From the NCBI GenBank assembly GCA_031555315.1, contig JAVBUO010000001.1, positions 6,645 to 70,644 on the forward strand: 64,000 nt of DNA, in the 5' to 3' direction. This document shows, piece by piece, positions 51,882-60,222 of the stretch. A program made the translations under genes and the position numbers. This DNA comes from JAVBJV01 sp031555315 (GTDB taxonomy: Bacteria; Pseudomonadota; Alphaproteobacteria; Acetobacterales; Acetobacteraceae). The stretch's first letter is position 1; each line of letters begins with the position of its first letter. The notes under the pieces are model-generated. The model did not search any database. It was not told the DNA's origin and saw nothing but the letters and a program-made list of their open reading frames with translations.

Positions 51882-53296
51882 GACAGCGGAAACACCTTGG
51901 CCGGATTCAAAAGCCAATCGGGGTCGAACGCCGATTTGATACGCTTCTGCTGCGCCAGTTCGACGGCATTGAACTGCACCGGCATCAGATCGCGTTTCTC
52001 GACGCCCACCCCGTGTTCGCCGGTCAGGCAGCCGCCGACCTCGACACACAGTTTCAGGATATCGGCGCCGAAGGCTTCCGCCTTGCGGAAACTCTCGGGG
52101 TCGTTGGCGTCGAACATGATCAGCGGATGCAGATTGCCATCACCCGCATGAAAGACGTTGGCGACTTTCAGCCCGTACTGATCGCTCATCTCGCCGATGC
52201 GCTTCAATGTATCGGGCAGGCGCGAGGTCGGGATGGTGCCATCCATGCACAGATAATCGGGGCTGATCCGCCCGACCGCACCGAACGCACCCTTGCGCCC
52301 TTTCCAGATCGCCGCCGACTGTTCCGCCGTTTCGGCCACTTTCATGCTGGTCGGGTTGAATTGCGCGCAGATCGCACGGATGCGGTCCAACAGCATGTCC
52401 TGTTCGGCAATCGATCCTTCAACCTCGATGATCAGCAGCGCCTCGGCGTCCATCGGATAACCGGCATGGGCGAACGCCTCGCAGGCGTGGATACATGGCT
52501 TGTCCATGAATTCCAGCGCCACCGGGATAATACCCGAACCGATGATCGCATCGACCGCGCGCCCCGCCGTTTCGATCGCGTCGAACGCCGCCAGCATGGC
52601 GCGCGCTCCCTCGGCGGCGCGCAGGATGCGCACCGTTACCTCGGTGACGATCGCCAGTTGCCCTTCGCTGCCGGTCAGCAGGCCCAGCCAGTCGTAGCCC
52701 GGCGTGTCGAGATGCTCGCCGCCGATCTGCACCACGTCGCCCTCGACGGTGACGATCCTCAGCCCCAGAAGATTGTTCGCGGTGACGCCGTATTTCAGAC
52801 AGTGCGCGCCGCCCGAATTCATCGCCACGTTGCCGCCGATCATGCAGGCCAGCTGGCTGGACGGGTCGGGCGCGTAGAAGAAATTGTCGGCCTCCATCGC
52901 CTTGGTGATGCCGATATTGGTGACGCCGGCTTCCACCGTCGCGCAGCGGTTCCCGTAATCGATCTTGATGATGTGGTTCATCTTCATCAGGCCGATCACC
53001 ACCGCATCTTCCAGCGGCAGTGCGCCGCCGCACAGGCTGGTGCCTGCGCCGCGCGGGATCACCCGCACACCCATCCGATGACAATAACGCATCACCGATG
53101 CCACCTGTTCGGTGTTTTCCGGCAGCACCACCGCCAGCGGGATCTGCCGGTAGGCCGACAGGCCATCGGTCTCGTACGGACGCAGGCGGGTTTCCTCGTT
53201 GATGACGTTGGCGGCCGGCAGCAGTGCGCGCAATCCCGCCAGGATTTCGTCGCGCCGGGTCAGCACGTCCTGTTTGGGTTCAGGTAAGGCGAGCAT
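51878..53296 (-). CDS. glcD: Glycolate oxidase catalytic subunit GlcD
   Basis: A 472-residue FAD-dependent oxidase subunit. FAD-binding blocks are RVIPRGAGTSLCGGALP, CMIGGNVAMNSGGAHCLKYG and GSEGQLAIVTEVTV. The C-terminal domain has NVFHAGDGNLHP and GCLTGEHGVGVEKR. It oxidises glycolate (or D-lactate) to glyoxylate. It is the first gene of the operon; an rpmJ terminator facing it lies upstream. Confidence 0.95.
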   Translation of the reverse strand: MLALPEPKQDVLTRRDEILAGLRALLPAANVINEETRLRPYETDGLSAYRQIPLAVVLPENTEQVASVMRYCHRMGVRVIPRGAGTSLCGGALPLEDAVVIGLMKMNHIIKIDYGNRCATVEAGVTNIGITKAMEADNFFYAPDPSSQLACMIGGNVAMNSGGAHCLKYGVTANNLLGLRIVTVEGDVVQIGGEHLDTPGYDWLGLLTGSEGQLAIVTEVTVRILRAAEGARAMLAAFDAIETAGRAVDAIIGSGIIPVALEFMDKPCIHACEAFAHAGYPMDAEALLIIEVEGSIAEQDMLLDRIRAICAQFNPTSMKVAETAEQSAAIWKGRKGAFGAVGRISPDYLCMDGTIPTSRLPDTLKRIGEMSDQYGLKVANVFHAGDGNLHPLIMFDANDPESFRKAEAFGADILKLCVEVGGCLTGEHGVGVEKRDLMPVQFNAVELAQQKRIKSAFDPDWLLNPAKVFPLS

Positions 53297-53370
53297 CTTC
53301 CTCTCCCCCCCTTCATGTTATTTCAATATACAGGCTTAGGATGAGCACCGGTTTTTGCCAAGAGCAAGCA

Positions 53371-53410
53371 CAACAAAACAGAAAACCACGCCCCGGCGAA
53401 CGGAGCGTGG
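53371..53410 (-). terminator. Rho-independent terminator of rpmJ
   Basis: On the minus strand CCACGCTCC (from 53410) pairs with GGGGCGTGG (to 53386), allowing one G-T pair, followed by TTTTCTGTTTTG. It lies 40 bases after the rpmJ stop and before glcD. Confidence 0.8.
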
Positions 53411-53449
53411 CTTAAATGCCGGAAAAACAAGCGTTAAAGGCGCGGACGA

Positions 53450-53575
53450 TCAGCCCTGACGCACCTTCATACGCGGGTTCTTCTTGTTAATCACGTAGAC
53501 ACGGCCATGGCGACGCACCACACGATTGTCCTTGTCGCGAATCTTGGCCGATTTCAGGCTGTTTCTGATCTTCAT
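53450..53575 (-). CDS. rpmJ: 50S ribosomal protein L36
   Basis: A 41-residue basic protein, MKIRNSLKSAKIRD onward, with RRHGRVYVINKKNPRMK. It is the alphaproteobacterial zinc-free form, lacking the CxxC zinc ligands of the classical L36. It is monocistronic, with a textbook sigma-70 promoter upstream and a terminator downstream. Confidence 0.97.
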   Translation of the reverse strand: MKIRNSLKSAKIRDKDNRVVRRHGRVYVINKKNPRMKVRQG

Positions 53576-53603
53576 CACACGCACTCTGAATTTGAAGGGC
53601 CGG

Positions 53604-53632
53604 TTATTAAGGATCGGGGCTGGCGCTGTCAA
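53604..53632 (-). promoter_or_regulatory. Sigma-70 promoter of rpmJ
   Basis: On the minus strand TTGACA (53632-53627) and TAATAA (53609-53604) are spaced by exactly 17 bases. It is the best consensus match noticed in the window, with about 28 bases between the -10 and the rpmJ ATG. Confidence 0.85.
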
Positions 53633-53656
53633 CAGAAAGAGCCGTAAAACCATACC

Positions 53657-54067
53657 ATGAACGAACGGAATTCCTCGGGTTTCGGCATCTGGGCCGGCTT
53701 TCTGGTGGCCTGTTTTGCCGTCGTCGCCCTGATCGGGGCCTTCGCCACCTATGCCGTGGCCCTGCCGCACGAGCGTTGGGCAATCCGCGAGCAAGCGCTG
53801 CAAACGGCGGAACACCTGATCCGGACCAATGCCCCGGCCACCGAACTGGCGGCCCTGCGCCCCGGGCTCGCGACCGCCGCCGCCGCGCTCGATGCCCCCG
53901 ACCCGCTGGCGGCGCTGCAGGTTGCCCGCGCTGAAAGCAGGACGCTTTCTCTGCGCGAAGTGGCAGCCATTCAGACCCGAATACGAATCCTGCTGGCCAT
54001 CGCCACGCTGATGGCCGCCGGATTCGGGATCGTCATCCTACGCATTGCCGGATCCGGACGGCGCTAG
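53657..54067 (+). CDS. Two-helix membrane protein of unknown function
   Basis: A 136-residue protein with helices at about 9-35 and 110-130 and a polar, Ala-rich helical loop between them that would lie in the periplasm (EQALQTAEHLIRTNAPATEL). No family recognised. It is divergent from rpmJ, and its last 30 bases overlap the convergent TerB-like gene. Confidence 0.7.
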   Translation: MNERNSSGFGIWAGFLVACFAVVALIGAFATYAVALPHERWAIREQALQTAEHLIRTNAPATELAALRPGLATAAAALDAPDPLAALQVARAESRTLSLREVAAIQTRIRILLAIATLMAAGFGIVILRIAGSGRR

Positions 54068-54718
54068 CCGCGCTTCGATCGCCGCCACCGCCGGCGCTTC
54101 CAGCCGCAGCCGCGCCGCCAGCCGGTTCAGCCAGTCGCGTTCCATCGCCTCCGCAACGCCTATTGTGGCAAAAGCTGCCGCATAGACCTGCGCCGCCAGC
54201 ATCGGGTCGCGTACCGCACGGCCGATCTCGTCGATCGAGATCGGGTTTTGCAGCTCGTTCAGTACGAAATCACGCTCATTCTCGCCCAGCCCCGCGGCAT
54301 CGAGCTGCGTGGTAACATGGGCACGTTCTGTGGCATCCAACACCCCATCGGCCTTGGCTGCCGCGATCGCGACGCGCAGCAGCAGCATCGATTCGCTCGA
54401 ATCGGACGATCCCGCCGGAGCCGATGGGACCGGTGCCTCTGCCTGCGTCCAGGGGGAATGGCCGGTCTGTGGCACGCTGCGCGCCGGGCCTGGAACGGGG
54501 CGCGCGCCCTGCGGCGGGCGCTGCGGTCCTGGAGACGATTCTGACGAGCGTGTCATGTAATCTACCAGCGCCTTGGCGCCGACGCTCAAAACGGTGCCCA
54601 GAATGGAACTGGCCCCCCGCGAGGTGCCGTAGCCAATTGATCGAGTCGTCCGCCTTTGGGAACGCGCCCTGCCCCCCAGCACGGCCCCTAGCATTCGCTC
54701 GATTTCCCGTTTGTCCAT
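54038..54718 (-). CDS. DUF533/TerB-like protein
   Basis: A 226-residue protein. The N-terminus (MDKREIERMLGAVLGG) with Gly/Ser-rich region is typical of DUF533. A Pro/Ser-rich linker leads to a TerB-like acidic helical domain from about 110 (LLRVAIAAAKADGVLDATER, then DIGRAVRD-like blocks). The YebE/DUF533 family is envelope-stress linked in enterobacteria; its role here is unknown. Convergent overlap with the preceding plus-strand gene is 30 bases. Confidence 0.85.
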   Translation of the reverse strand: MDKREIERMLGAVLGGRARSQRRTTRSIGYGTSRGASSILGTVLSVGAKALVDYMTRSSESSPGPQRPPQGARPVPGPARSVPQTGHSPWTQAEAPVPSAPAGSSDSSESMLLLRVAIAAAKADGVLDATERAHVTTQLDAAGLGENERDFVLNELQNPISIDEIGRAVRDPMLAAQVYAAAFATIGVAEAMERDWLNRLAARLRLEAPAVAAIEARLAPSGSGNA

Positions 54719-54784
54719 CAGCTGTGTCTCCGTTCTGCCCCAAAATCCTGATCTGGGGCCGGGTCCATCTACTCAAAAAAAGGG

Positions 54785-54814
54785 GTGACAAATTTAAAAA
54801 AACATACATAATGT
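54785..54814 (+). promoter_or_regulatory. Candidate promoter for the first Gly/Tyr-rich lipoprotein
   Basis: GTGACA (54785-54790) and TAATGT (54809-54814) are 18 bases apart in a strongly AT-rich tract. A TATACT at 54827-54832 is an alternative -10. Spacing and exact boxes are uncertain. Confidence 0.35.
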
Positions 54815-54879
54815 CTCCATACTTTATATACTCATGGTTTAACGGTGCGCAGCCACTGATCCAGACAGGAGGTTTTGAA

Positions 54880-55152
54880 ATGCGTGTTTTATCCTTCGGC
54901 GTCCTCGCCGCCACATTGCTGCTTGCCGCGTGTCAGCATCCGGACGGTTCGACCGATTATGCCGGTTCCGCCCTGCTGGGGGCCGGTATCGGCGCCGCCG
55001 GGGGGCTGGTTGCCGCCGGCATTCACGACAACAACAACTACAACCGGGGATATTACCGTAACGGTTACTACCACAACGGTTATTACCGCTCGCCCAGGTA
55101 CTATCGCGGCGGCGGATATTACGGGCCGCCGCGCGGCTATTACCGTTACTGA
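54880..55152 (+). CDS. Gly/Tyr-rich lipoprotein, first of two tandem paralogues
   Basis: A 90-residue protein. The signal peptide ends at lipobox LAAC (Cys18), followed by QHPDGSTDYAGSALLGAG. A glycine-zipper-like IGAAGGLVAAG and a tail of repeating Gly-Tyr-Tyr units with Asn, Arg and His complete it. AGGAGG at 54867-54872 gives strong translation. Its own terminator follows. The mature protein is likely at the outer membrane; the repeat tail suggests surface or peptidoglycan interaction, without proof. Confidence 0.8.
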   Translation: MRVLSFGVLAATLLLAACQHPDGSTDYAGSALLGAGIGAAGGLVAAGIHDNNNYNRGYYRNGYYHNGYYRSPRYYRGGGYYGPPRGYYRY

Positions 55153-55159
55153 ACATGGC

Positions 55160-55188
55160 AAGGGGCCTTCACCGGGCCCCTTCTTTTA
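55160..55188 (+). terminator. Terminator after the first Gly/Tyr-rich lipoprotein
   Basis: AAGGGGCC (55160-55167) pairs with GGCCCCTT (55175-55182) around a 7-base loop, followed by TCTTTT. Confidence 0.85.
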
Positions 55189-55294
55189 TGCCGGTAACAT
55201 TCTGTCACCTAACATAGAAAAAAAGCCACATTCCGACCACCGTTTTACCGCCCGGTGCCTGCAAGCTCCACGCATAGCTTCAAGGAGACACACC

Positions 55295-55549
55295 ATGCGC
55301 CTCAAACCTCTGCTAGCCCTGTCCGCCCTGCTGCTGGTTGCGGCGTGTCAGAACCCCGATGGTTCGGTCAACTATGCGAATTCGGCCCTGTTGGGTGCGG
55401 GCATCGGTGCGGCCGGCGGGCTCGTCGCCGCCGGAGCCTCGGACAACGGACGGTATTACGACCGCGGTTATTATCGTTCCCCGCCGCCGCGGTATTATGG
55501 CGGTGGTGGTTATGGCCGCGGATATTACGGGCGTGGATATTACCGCTGA
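55295..55549 (+). CDS. Gly/Tyr-rich lipoprotein, second tandem paralogue
   Basis: An 84-residue paralogue of the preceding gene. It shares lipobox VAAC, the block CQNPDGSVNYANSALLGAG, IGAAGGLVAAG, and a shorter YYRSPPPRYYGGGGYGRG tail. AAGGAGA at 55282-55288 is the ribosome site. Each copy has its own terminator, so they are separate transcription units arising by tandem duplication, with divergence mainly in the repeat tail. Confidence 0.8.
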   Translation: MRLKPLLALSALLLVAACQNPDGSVNYANSALLGAGIGAAGGLVAAGASDNGRYYDRGYYRSPPPRYYGGGGYGRGYYGRGYYR

Positions 55550-55557
55550 TCCGACAA

Positions 55558-55581
55558 GGGGGCCGAAAGGCCCCCTTTTTT
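55558..55581 (+). terminator. Terminator after the second Gly/Tyr-rich lipoprotein
   Basis: GGGGGCC (55558-55564) and GGCCCCC (55569-55575) form a perfect stem capped by a GAAA tetraloop, followed by six T. It reaches the stop of the convergent amidase. Confidence 0.95.
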
Positions 55582-57073
55582 AACCGAAACCGAAAAACCC
55601 CGGCATGTCGCGAATCAGCGGGGCTTTTTTCAGCGCCGCGATATCGGGCTGCGGCCGCGCCAGAGCGGCATCGTCCGCGAACGCCTGTTCCAGCGCCAGC
55701 GCGACGTTGAGCACAAAGGCATCGCCACCGCGTGGCCCCACGATCTGCAGCCCGAACGGCATACCTGCGTGGTCCTTGCCGCACGGAATGCAGATGGCCG
55801 GGTGTCCGGTCAGCGTGATGCCGTAAGACAGTGCCAACCAATGGAAGTAGGTGCGTGTCGGTTCGCCGTCGATCTCGGCCGGGTACAATTCCGCCCAGTC
55901 GCGCGGGCTGATGGTGATGCCGGGCGTGATCAGCACGTCGTAACGGTCGAAGAAATTCTGGAATTCGTGGTAGATGCGTGTCTGTTCGATATGCGCCGCC
56001 GCGAAATCCTCCAGCGTGTAGCCCAGACCTTCCTCGATGTTCGCATGCAGGTTCGGCCCCAGATCGTCCGGCCGCGTGCGGTACCATTGCAGATACTTGC
56101 CCAGAAACCCCACGGCGCGCCCCACTTCGAAGGCGCGGTCGGCACCTTTCATATCGGGGTTTTCGTCGACCGCTTCACCGAACCGGGTGCGGAATTTTTC
56201 CGTTTTCTCGGCAAACACGGCGCGGATGTGTTTTTCGGTCGGCGCAAAACCAAGGTCAGGGCTGAACGCCACACGCAGGCTGGACAGATCCAGCGCCCTG
56301 GCCGGATAGAAATGCGCCGGCCGCTGCACGCGCCGCCCGTGAATGGTGGTGGCCAGCGGGTCGCCCTTGTGATTCCCGGCCATCACCGACATCAGCAGCG
56401 CCGTGTCGGCCACATCGCGCCCCATCGGGCCGAGCGTGCCGTTTGTCGTCCAGCCCAGCGCGCGTTTGGGATTCGGCACCAGCCCCTGGGTGGGGCGAAA
56501 CCCGACGATGCCGTTGAACGCCGCCGGGTTACGCAGCGACCCGCCGGTATCGCTGCCCGTGCACAGCGCCGCCATGCCCGTCGCCAGCGCCACCGCCGAC
56601 CCGCCCGACGACCCCGCCGCGGATTTACGGGTATCGAACGGATTACCCGTCACACCGTAGACCTTGTTGCGCGAATTCGCCCCTGCCCCCCATTCAGGCA
56701 CATTGGTCTTGCCGATGATGATGCCGCCCGCCTTGCGAATCTTCATCACATGCAGATCGTCGGTCTTCGGCACGTGATCGGCGAAAATCGGGCTGCCGAA
56801 CGTGGTGCGCAGCCCGGCGGTTTCCTCGAGGTCCTTCACCCCGACCGGCAGGCCGTGCAGCGCGCCCAGTTTTTCGCCCTTCATCACTGCATGTTCGGCG
56901 ACGCGTGCCGCTTCACGCGCACGGTCGAAATCGCGCGCCACCATGCAGTTTACCGCCGGGTCCACCTGTTCGATGCGTTCGATGCAGCTGTCCACCAGTT
57001 CCACGGGAGAAAGTTTCTTCGCGCCGATCAGCGCGCGCGCCGCAACCGCGGACAGATCACAAGGTTCGCTCAT
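55580..57073 (-). CDS. Amidase signature family enzyme
   Basis: A 497-residue amidase of the Ser-cisSer-Lys class: Lys80 in LPVGVKDLE, cis-Ser at 155/156 in AGSSGGSA, and nucleophile Ser179 in TGGSLRNPA. Length is typical of single-domain amidases. It could act on small carboxamides; absence of gatB/gatC nearby argues against tRNA amidotransferase. It starts 3 bases after the gamma-glutamyltransferase stop, so both are in one operon. Confidence 0.9.
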   Translation of the reverse strand: MSEPCDLSAVAARALIGAKKLSPVELVDSCIERIEQVDPAVNCMVARDFDRAREAARVAEHAVMKGEKLGALHGLPVGVKDLEETAGLRTTFGSPIFADHVPKTDDLHVMKIRKAGGIIIGKTNVPEWGAGANSRNKVYGVTGNPFDTRKSAAGSSGGSAVALATGMAALCTGSDTGGSLRNPAAFNGIVGFRPTQGLVPNPKRALGWTTNGTLGPMGRDVADTALLMSVMAGNHKGDPLATTIHGRRVQRPAHFYPARALDLSSLRVAFSPDLGFAPTEKHIRAVFAEKTEKFRTRFGEAVDENPDMKGADRAFEVGRAVGFLGKYLQWYRTRPDDLGPNLHANIEEGLGYTLEDFAAAHIEQTRIYHEFQNFFDRYDVLITPGITISPRDWAELYPAEIDGEPTRTYFHWLALSYGITLTGHPAICIPCGKDHAGMPFGLQIVGPRGGDAFVLNVALALEQAFADDAALARPQPDIAALKKAPLIRDMPGFFGFG

Positions 57074-57076
57074 GCT

Positions 57077-58675
57077 TCAATACCCCATTGCACAGCCATC
57101 TTTGCGCGGATCGGACCCGGCACACAGTATGCCGCGCGCATGGTCGATCAAAATCGCCTGGGCACCGCCGTGCGGCTTGTCGATCACGTCGCACCGATGG
57201 CCCAGATTGTTCAGCCCTACGATCAGATCGCTCGAGAAACCGCGCTCCACCTGCACCTTGCCGTCGGCCGGCATCAGGCGCGGGAAATCCATCGCTTCCT
57301 GAATGTCCATGCCGAATTCCAGCATGTTGGTCAGGAACAGCGAATGGCCCATCGGCTGGAAATGCCCGCCCATCACGCCGTACGGCATCATGCAGCGTCC
57401 GTCCTTCATCACCATGCCGGGGATGATCGTGTGCATCGGCCGCTTGCCCGGCGCGATGCAGTTCAGATGCCCGCGTTCCAGACGGAACCCGAAGCCGCGG
57501 TTCTGCAGCATCACGCCCGATTTCTGCGCCAGAATGCCCGACCCGAACCCTTCGAACAGCGAATTGATGAACGAACACGCATTGCCGTCGCGGTCCACCA
57601 CCGTCAGATACACCGTGTCGCGGTGCGGTGGCAGAATCGCTTCGCCGGGGTTCGGCAGATCCTGCATCGCGCGGTCGTCACGGATCAGCGCGCGCAGTGC
57701 GCCGAGATATTCCGGCGACGTCAGATGCTTCAGCGGCACGTCCACGTGCTCAGGATCGGCCAGAAACGCGTTACGGTCGCGATAGCACAGCCGCGCCGCT
57801 TCGATATGCCGGTGCAGACGGACAAGCGACATCGGGCCGTCGGCCGGCGTTTCCATCCGGCCCAGAATGCCCATCAGCATCAGCGCGATCATGCCCGAAC
57901 CGTTCGGCGGGCACTGGAACACCTCGTGCCCGCGCCAGCCGATCGAGATCGGGTCGACGAACTGCGCGGCATCGCGGCCCGCGGCAAAGTCGGCTTCGGT
58001 CTGCCCGCCACCGCGCGCCTTCAGGGTCGCCACCATGTCGGCGGCGACAGGGCCTTCGTAGAAACCCTTCGCGCCGTGCCGGGCAATGGCGCGCAACGTC
58101 GCGCCCAGTTCCTTCTGCACGAACATATGCCCGGGCTGCGGCGCCTGTCCGCCCGGCAGAAACTGATCGGCGCCGCCCTTTTTCAGTTTGGCGACCGTGC
58201 CTGCCCAGTCGAACGCCACGCGCGGATGCACGGGAAAGCCTTCTTCCGCCAAACGGATGGCCGGTTGCAGCAATTCGTCGAAGCCTTTGCGGCCATGCGC
58301 GGCCAGCAGTTTTTCCCACGCGCCGACCGCCCCCGGCACCGTGACCGCATGGGCCGAGGTGTTTTCGATCGCGGCGATCCCGTTCGACTCGAAATACTCC
58401 ATCGACGCATAACCCGCCGCCCGGCCCGAGCCGTTGATGGCAACCGGGCGCGATGCTCCGGCGGGCGCATACAGACAGAAACAGTCGCCGCCGATCCCGG
58501 TGCTCTGCGGTTCCACCACCGCCAGCACGGCGGCGGCGGCCACCGCGGCATCCAGCGCGTTTCCACCCGCCCGCAGTACATCCAGCGCCGTCAGGGTCGC
58601 AATCGGCATCGAGGTGGCCGCCATCGCGTTGGCGGCATAAACGGGGCTGCGGCCCGGCAGTTGAAAATCGCGCAT
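57077..58675 (-). CDS. Gamma-glutamyltransferase family protein
   Basis: A 532-residue Ntn-hydrolase of the GGT family. Features are GGNALDAAVAAAAVLAVVEP, the autocleavage and catalytic Thr354 in RDTVYLTVVDRDGN, and a C-terminal GGHFQPMGHSLFLTNMLEFG. No signal peptide is seen after the ATG at 58675, so a cytoplasmic or non-classical location is inferred, unlike periplasmic GGT. It would cleave gamma-glutamyl bonds such as those of glutathione. It is the first gene of the pair with the amidase. Confidence 0.9.
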   Translation of the reverse strand: MRDFQLPGRSPVYAANAMAATSMPIATLTALDVLRAGGNALDAAVAAAAVLAVVEPQSTGIGGDCFCLYAPAGASRPVAINGSGRAAGYASMEYFESNGIAAIENTSAHAVTVPGAVGAWEKLLAAHGRKGFDELLQPAIRLAEEGFPVHPRVAFDWAGTVAKLKKGGADQFLPGGQAPQPGHMFVQKELGATLRAIARHGAKGFYEGPVAADMVATLKARGGGQTEADFAAGRDAAQFVDPISIGWRGHEVFQCPPNGSGMIALMLMGILGRMETPADGPMSLVRLHRHIEAARLCYRDRNAFLADPEHVDVPLKHLTSPEYLGALRALIRDDRAMQDLPNPGEAILPPHRDTVYLTVVDRDGNACSFINSLFEGFGSGILAQKSGVMLQNRGFGFRLERGHLNCIAPGKRPMHTIIPGMVMKDGRCMMPYGVMGGHFQPMGHSLFLTNMLEFGMDIQEAMDFPRLMPADGKVQVERGFSSDLIVGLNNLGHRCDVIDKPHGGAQAILIDHARGILCAGSDPRKDGCAMGY

Positions 58676-58817
58676 ACTTTGGTGTTTCCTGGACTTGTAT
58701 CGAAGGATTCGAGCGATAGCCGGAATTAAACCCGCCCATGCGTATGCCGTCCAGACCCACGCCCGGCTTGGCAGGCGCCCCCGCCATGCGCCATGCTGCG
58801 CGGCAAGGAGCCACATC

Positions 58818-59174
58818 ATGAGCAGTACATCGGTTCGCGAACCGGTCACCTTCGACGATTTCGACCGTGTGGATATCCGGGTCGGCACCATCGTCGACGT
58901 CCGCCCCTTCCCCGAGGCGCGCAAGCCGTCGTTTCAGATCTGGGTCGATTTCGGGGCCGCGTTCGGGGTGAAGAAATCCTCGGCCCAGATTACCGTACAT
59001 TACAAACCCGACCAGCTGATCGGCCGGCAGGTCGCCGCGGTGGTCAACTTTCCGCCACGCCAGATCGGCCCGTTCATGAGCGAGGTCCTCTGCCTCGGCT
59101 TTCCTGACAAGGACGGCAATGTCGTGCTGGTCCGCCCGGACCATAAGGTGCCGGATGGCGGGAAACTGTTCTAA
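58818..59174 (+). CDS. csaA: tRNA-binding protein CsaA
   Basis: A 118-residue OB-fold protein. Hallmarks are VDIRVGTIVDVRPFPEARKPSF, GVKKSSAQITVHYKPDQLIG and a C-terminal LGFPDKDG block. CsaA has chaperone-like and tRNA-binding activity. Its last 28 codons (59091-59174) are repeated as a relic downstream. Confidence 0.95.
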   Translation: MSSTSVREPVTFDDFDRVDIRVGTIVDVRPFPEARKPSFQIWVDFGAAFGVKKSSAQITVHYKPDQLIGRQVAAVVNFPPRQIGPFMSEVLCLGFPDKDGNVVLVRPDHKVPDGGKLF

Positions 59175-59196
59175 TACCCCCTCCCGCAGGGTTTAT

Positions 59197-59280
59197 TGCC
59201 TCGGCTTTCCTGACAAGGACGGCAAGTCTGTGCTAATCCGCCCGGACCACAGAATGCTGGAGGACGGAAGACCGTTCTGA
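59197..59280 (+). pseudogene. Relic duplicate of the csaA 3' end
   Basis: An 84-base segment matches 59091-59174 in the same frame and has the same length. The first 29 bases are identical and the rest are diverged. It encodes LGFPDKDGKSVLIRPDHRM followed by LEDGRPF and a stop. It has no start codon in frame and no upstream csaA sequence. Its stop (59278-59280) shares a base with the gpt ATG. Confidence 0.85.
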
Positions 59281-59765
59281 TGTCGGCAAACAGATACTAT
59301 ATGGTGACCTGGGACCAGTTGCACCGCGACGCGCGCGCCCTCGCCTGGCGGCTGCTGGAGCGCGGCCCGTGGAAAGGCGTGGTGGCGGTGACGCGCGGCG
59401 GGCTGATCCCGGCGGCGATCATCGCGCGCGAGCTGGAAACCCGCATGGTCGATTGCGTATCGGTCGTCACCTACGACGAGGAAAAACTCGGCAAGCCCGA
59501 GATCATCAAGATGCCAACCGCAGCAGGCGATGGCGAAGGCTGGCTGGTGATCGACGATCTGGTCGATACCGGCACAACGTCGCGCATCGTGCGCGGCGTG
59601 CTGCCGAAAGCGCATTTCGCCACGGTGTATGCGAAGCCGCAGGGCCGGCCACTGGTCGACACCTACGTGACCGAAGTGTCGCAGGACACCTGGATCATGT
59701 TCCCGTGGGATACCGAACCGCAGTTCGCCCCCCCGATCGCCAAACGCACCGGCGGTGGCGGCTGA
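59280..59765 (+). CDS. gpt: Xanthine phosphoribosyltransferase
   Basis: A 161-residue PRTase: KGVVAVTRGGLIPAAIIAREL at the N-terminal side, PRPP loop VIDDLVDTGTTSRI, and a C-terminal WIMFPWDTEPQFAPP. It salvages xanthine and guanine to nucleotides. The ATG overlaps the stop of the csaA relic. The next gene, mntR, starts 1 base after its stop. Confidence 0.95.
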   Translation: MSANRYYMVTWDQLHRDARALAWRLLERGPWKGVVAVTRGGLIPAAIIARELETRMVDCVSVVTYDEEKLGKPEIIKMPTAAGDGEGWLVIDDLVDTGTTSRIVRGVLPKAHFATVYAKPQGRPLVDTYVTEVSQDTWIMFPWDTEPQFAPPIAKRTGGGG

Positions 59766-59766
59766 G

Positions 59767-60222
59767 ATGTCCGCACGCCCTTCCCGCAAACTGCCGCCGC
59801 CTGCCCTGATGCCCGAGGAACCGTGCCAGGCGCTGCGGCACGCACAGGCGCGCAGCGCCCGCGCCTCGGCGCTGATGGAAGATTACGTGGAGCTGATCGA
59901 CGACCTGCTGGCCACCGAGGGCGAGGCGCGACCGACCGACATCGCGCGCCGGCTGGGCGTATCGCACGCCACCGCAATCAAGACGATCGGGCGGCTGAAG
60001 ACATTGGGGTTGGTGCACTCCAAACCCTATCGCAGCATTTTTCTGACCGACATCGGCAAGGCACTGGCCGACCGGGTGCGGGCGCGCCACCGGCTGGTGG
60101 TGGACGTACTGGCTGCCCTCGGCGTGCCGCAGGAAATCGCCGAGACCGACGCTGAAGGCATCGAGCATCATGTCAGCGAGGCGACGCTGACCGCGTTCGA
60201 GACGTTCTTACGCGAGCGCTAG
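59767..60222 (+). CDS. mntR: Manganese-binding transcriptional regulator MntR
   Basis: A 151-residue DtxR/MntR family regulator. The helix-turn-helix is at about 60-85 (PTDIARRLGVSHATAIKTI, then GRLKTLGLV). The metal-binding dimerisation part includes RARHRLVVDVL and EGIEHHVSEATL. It represses manganese uptake genes when Mn is high. Its 3' end overlaps the convergent hydrolase gene by 15 bases. No mntH-type target is in the window. Confidence 0.92.
   Translation: MSARPSRKLPPPALMPEEPCQALRHAQARSARASALMEDYVELIDDLLATEGEARPTDIARRLGVSHATAIKTIGRLKTLGLVHSKPYRSIFLTDIGKALADRVRARHRLVVDVLAALGVPQEIAETDAEGIEHHVSEATLTAFETFLRER

Noticed and set aside
55769..58729. A 986-codon open frame on the plus strand across the amidase and GGT genes
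   Set aside because: It is antisense to two well-supported enzymes; its translation is His/Arg/Gln-rich with no domain. Long antisense frames are a by-product of high GC codon use.
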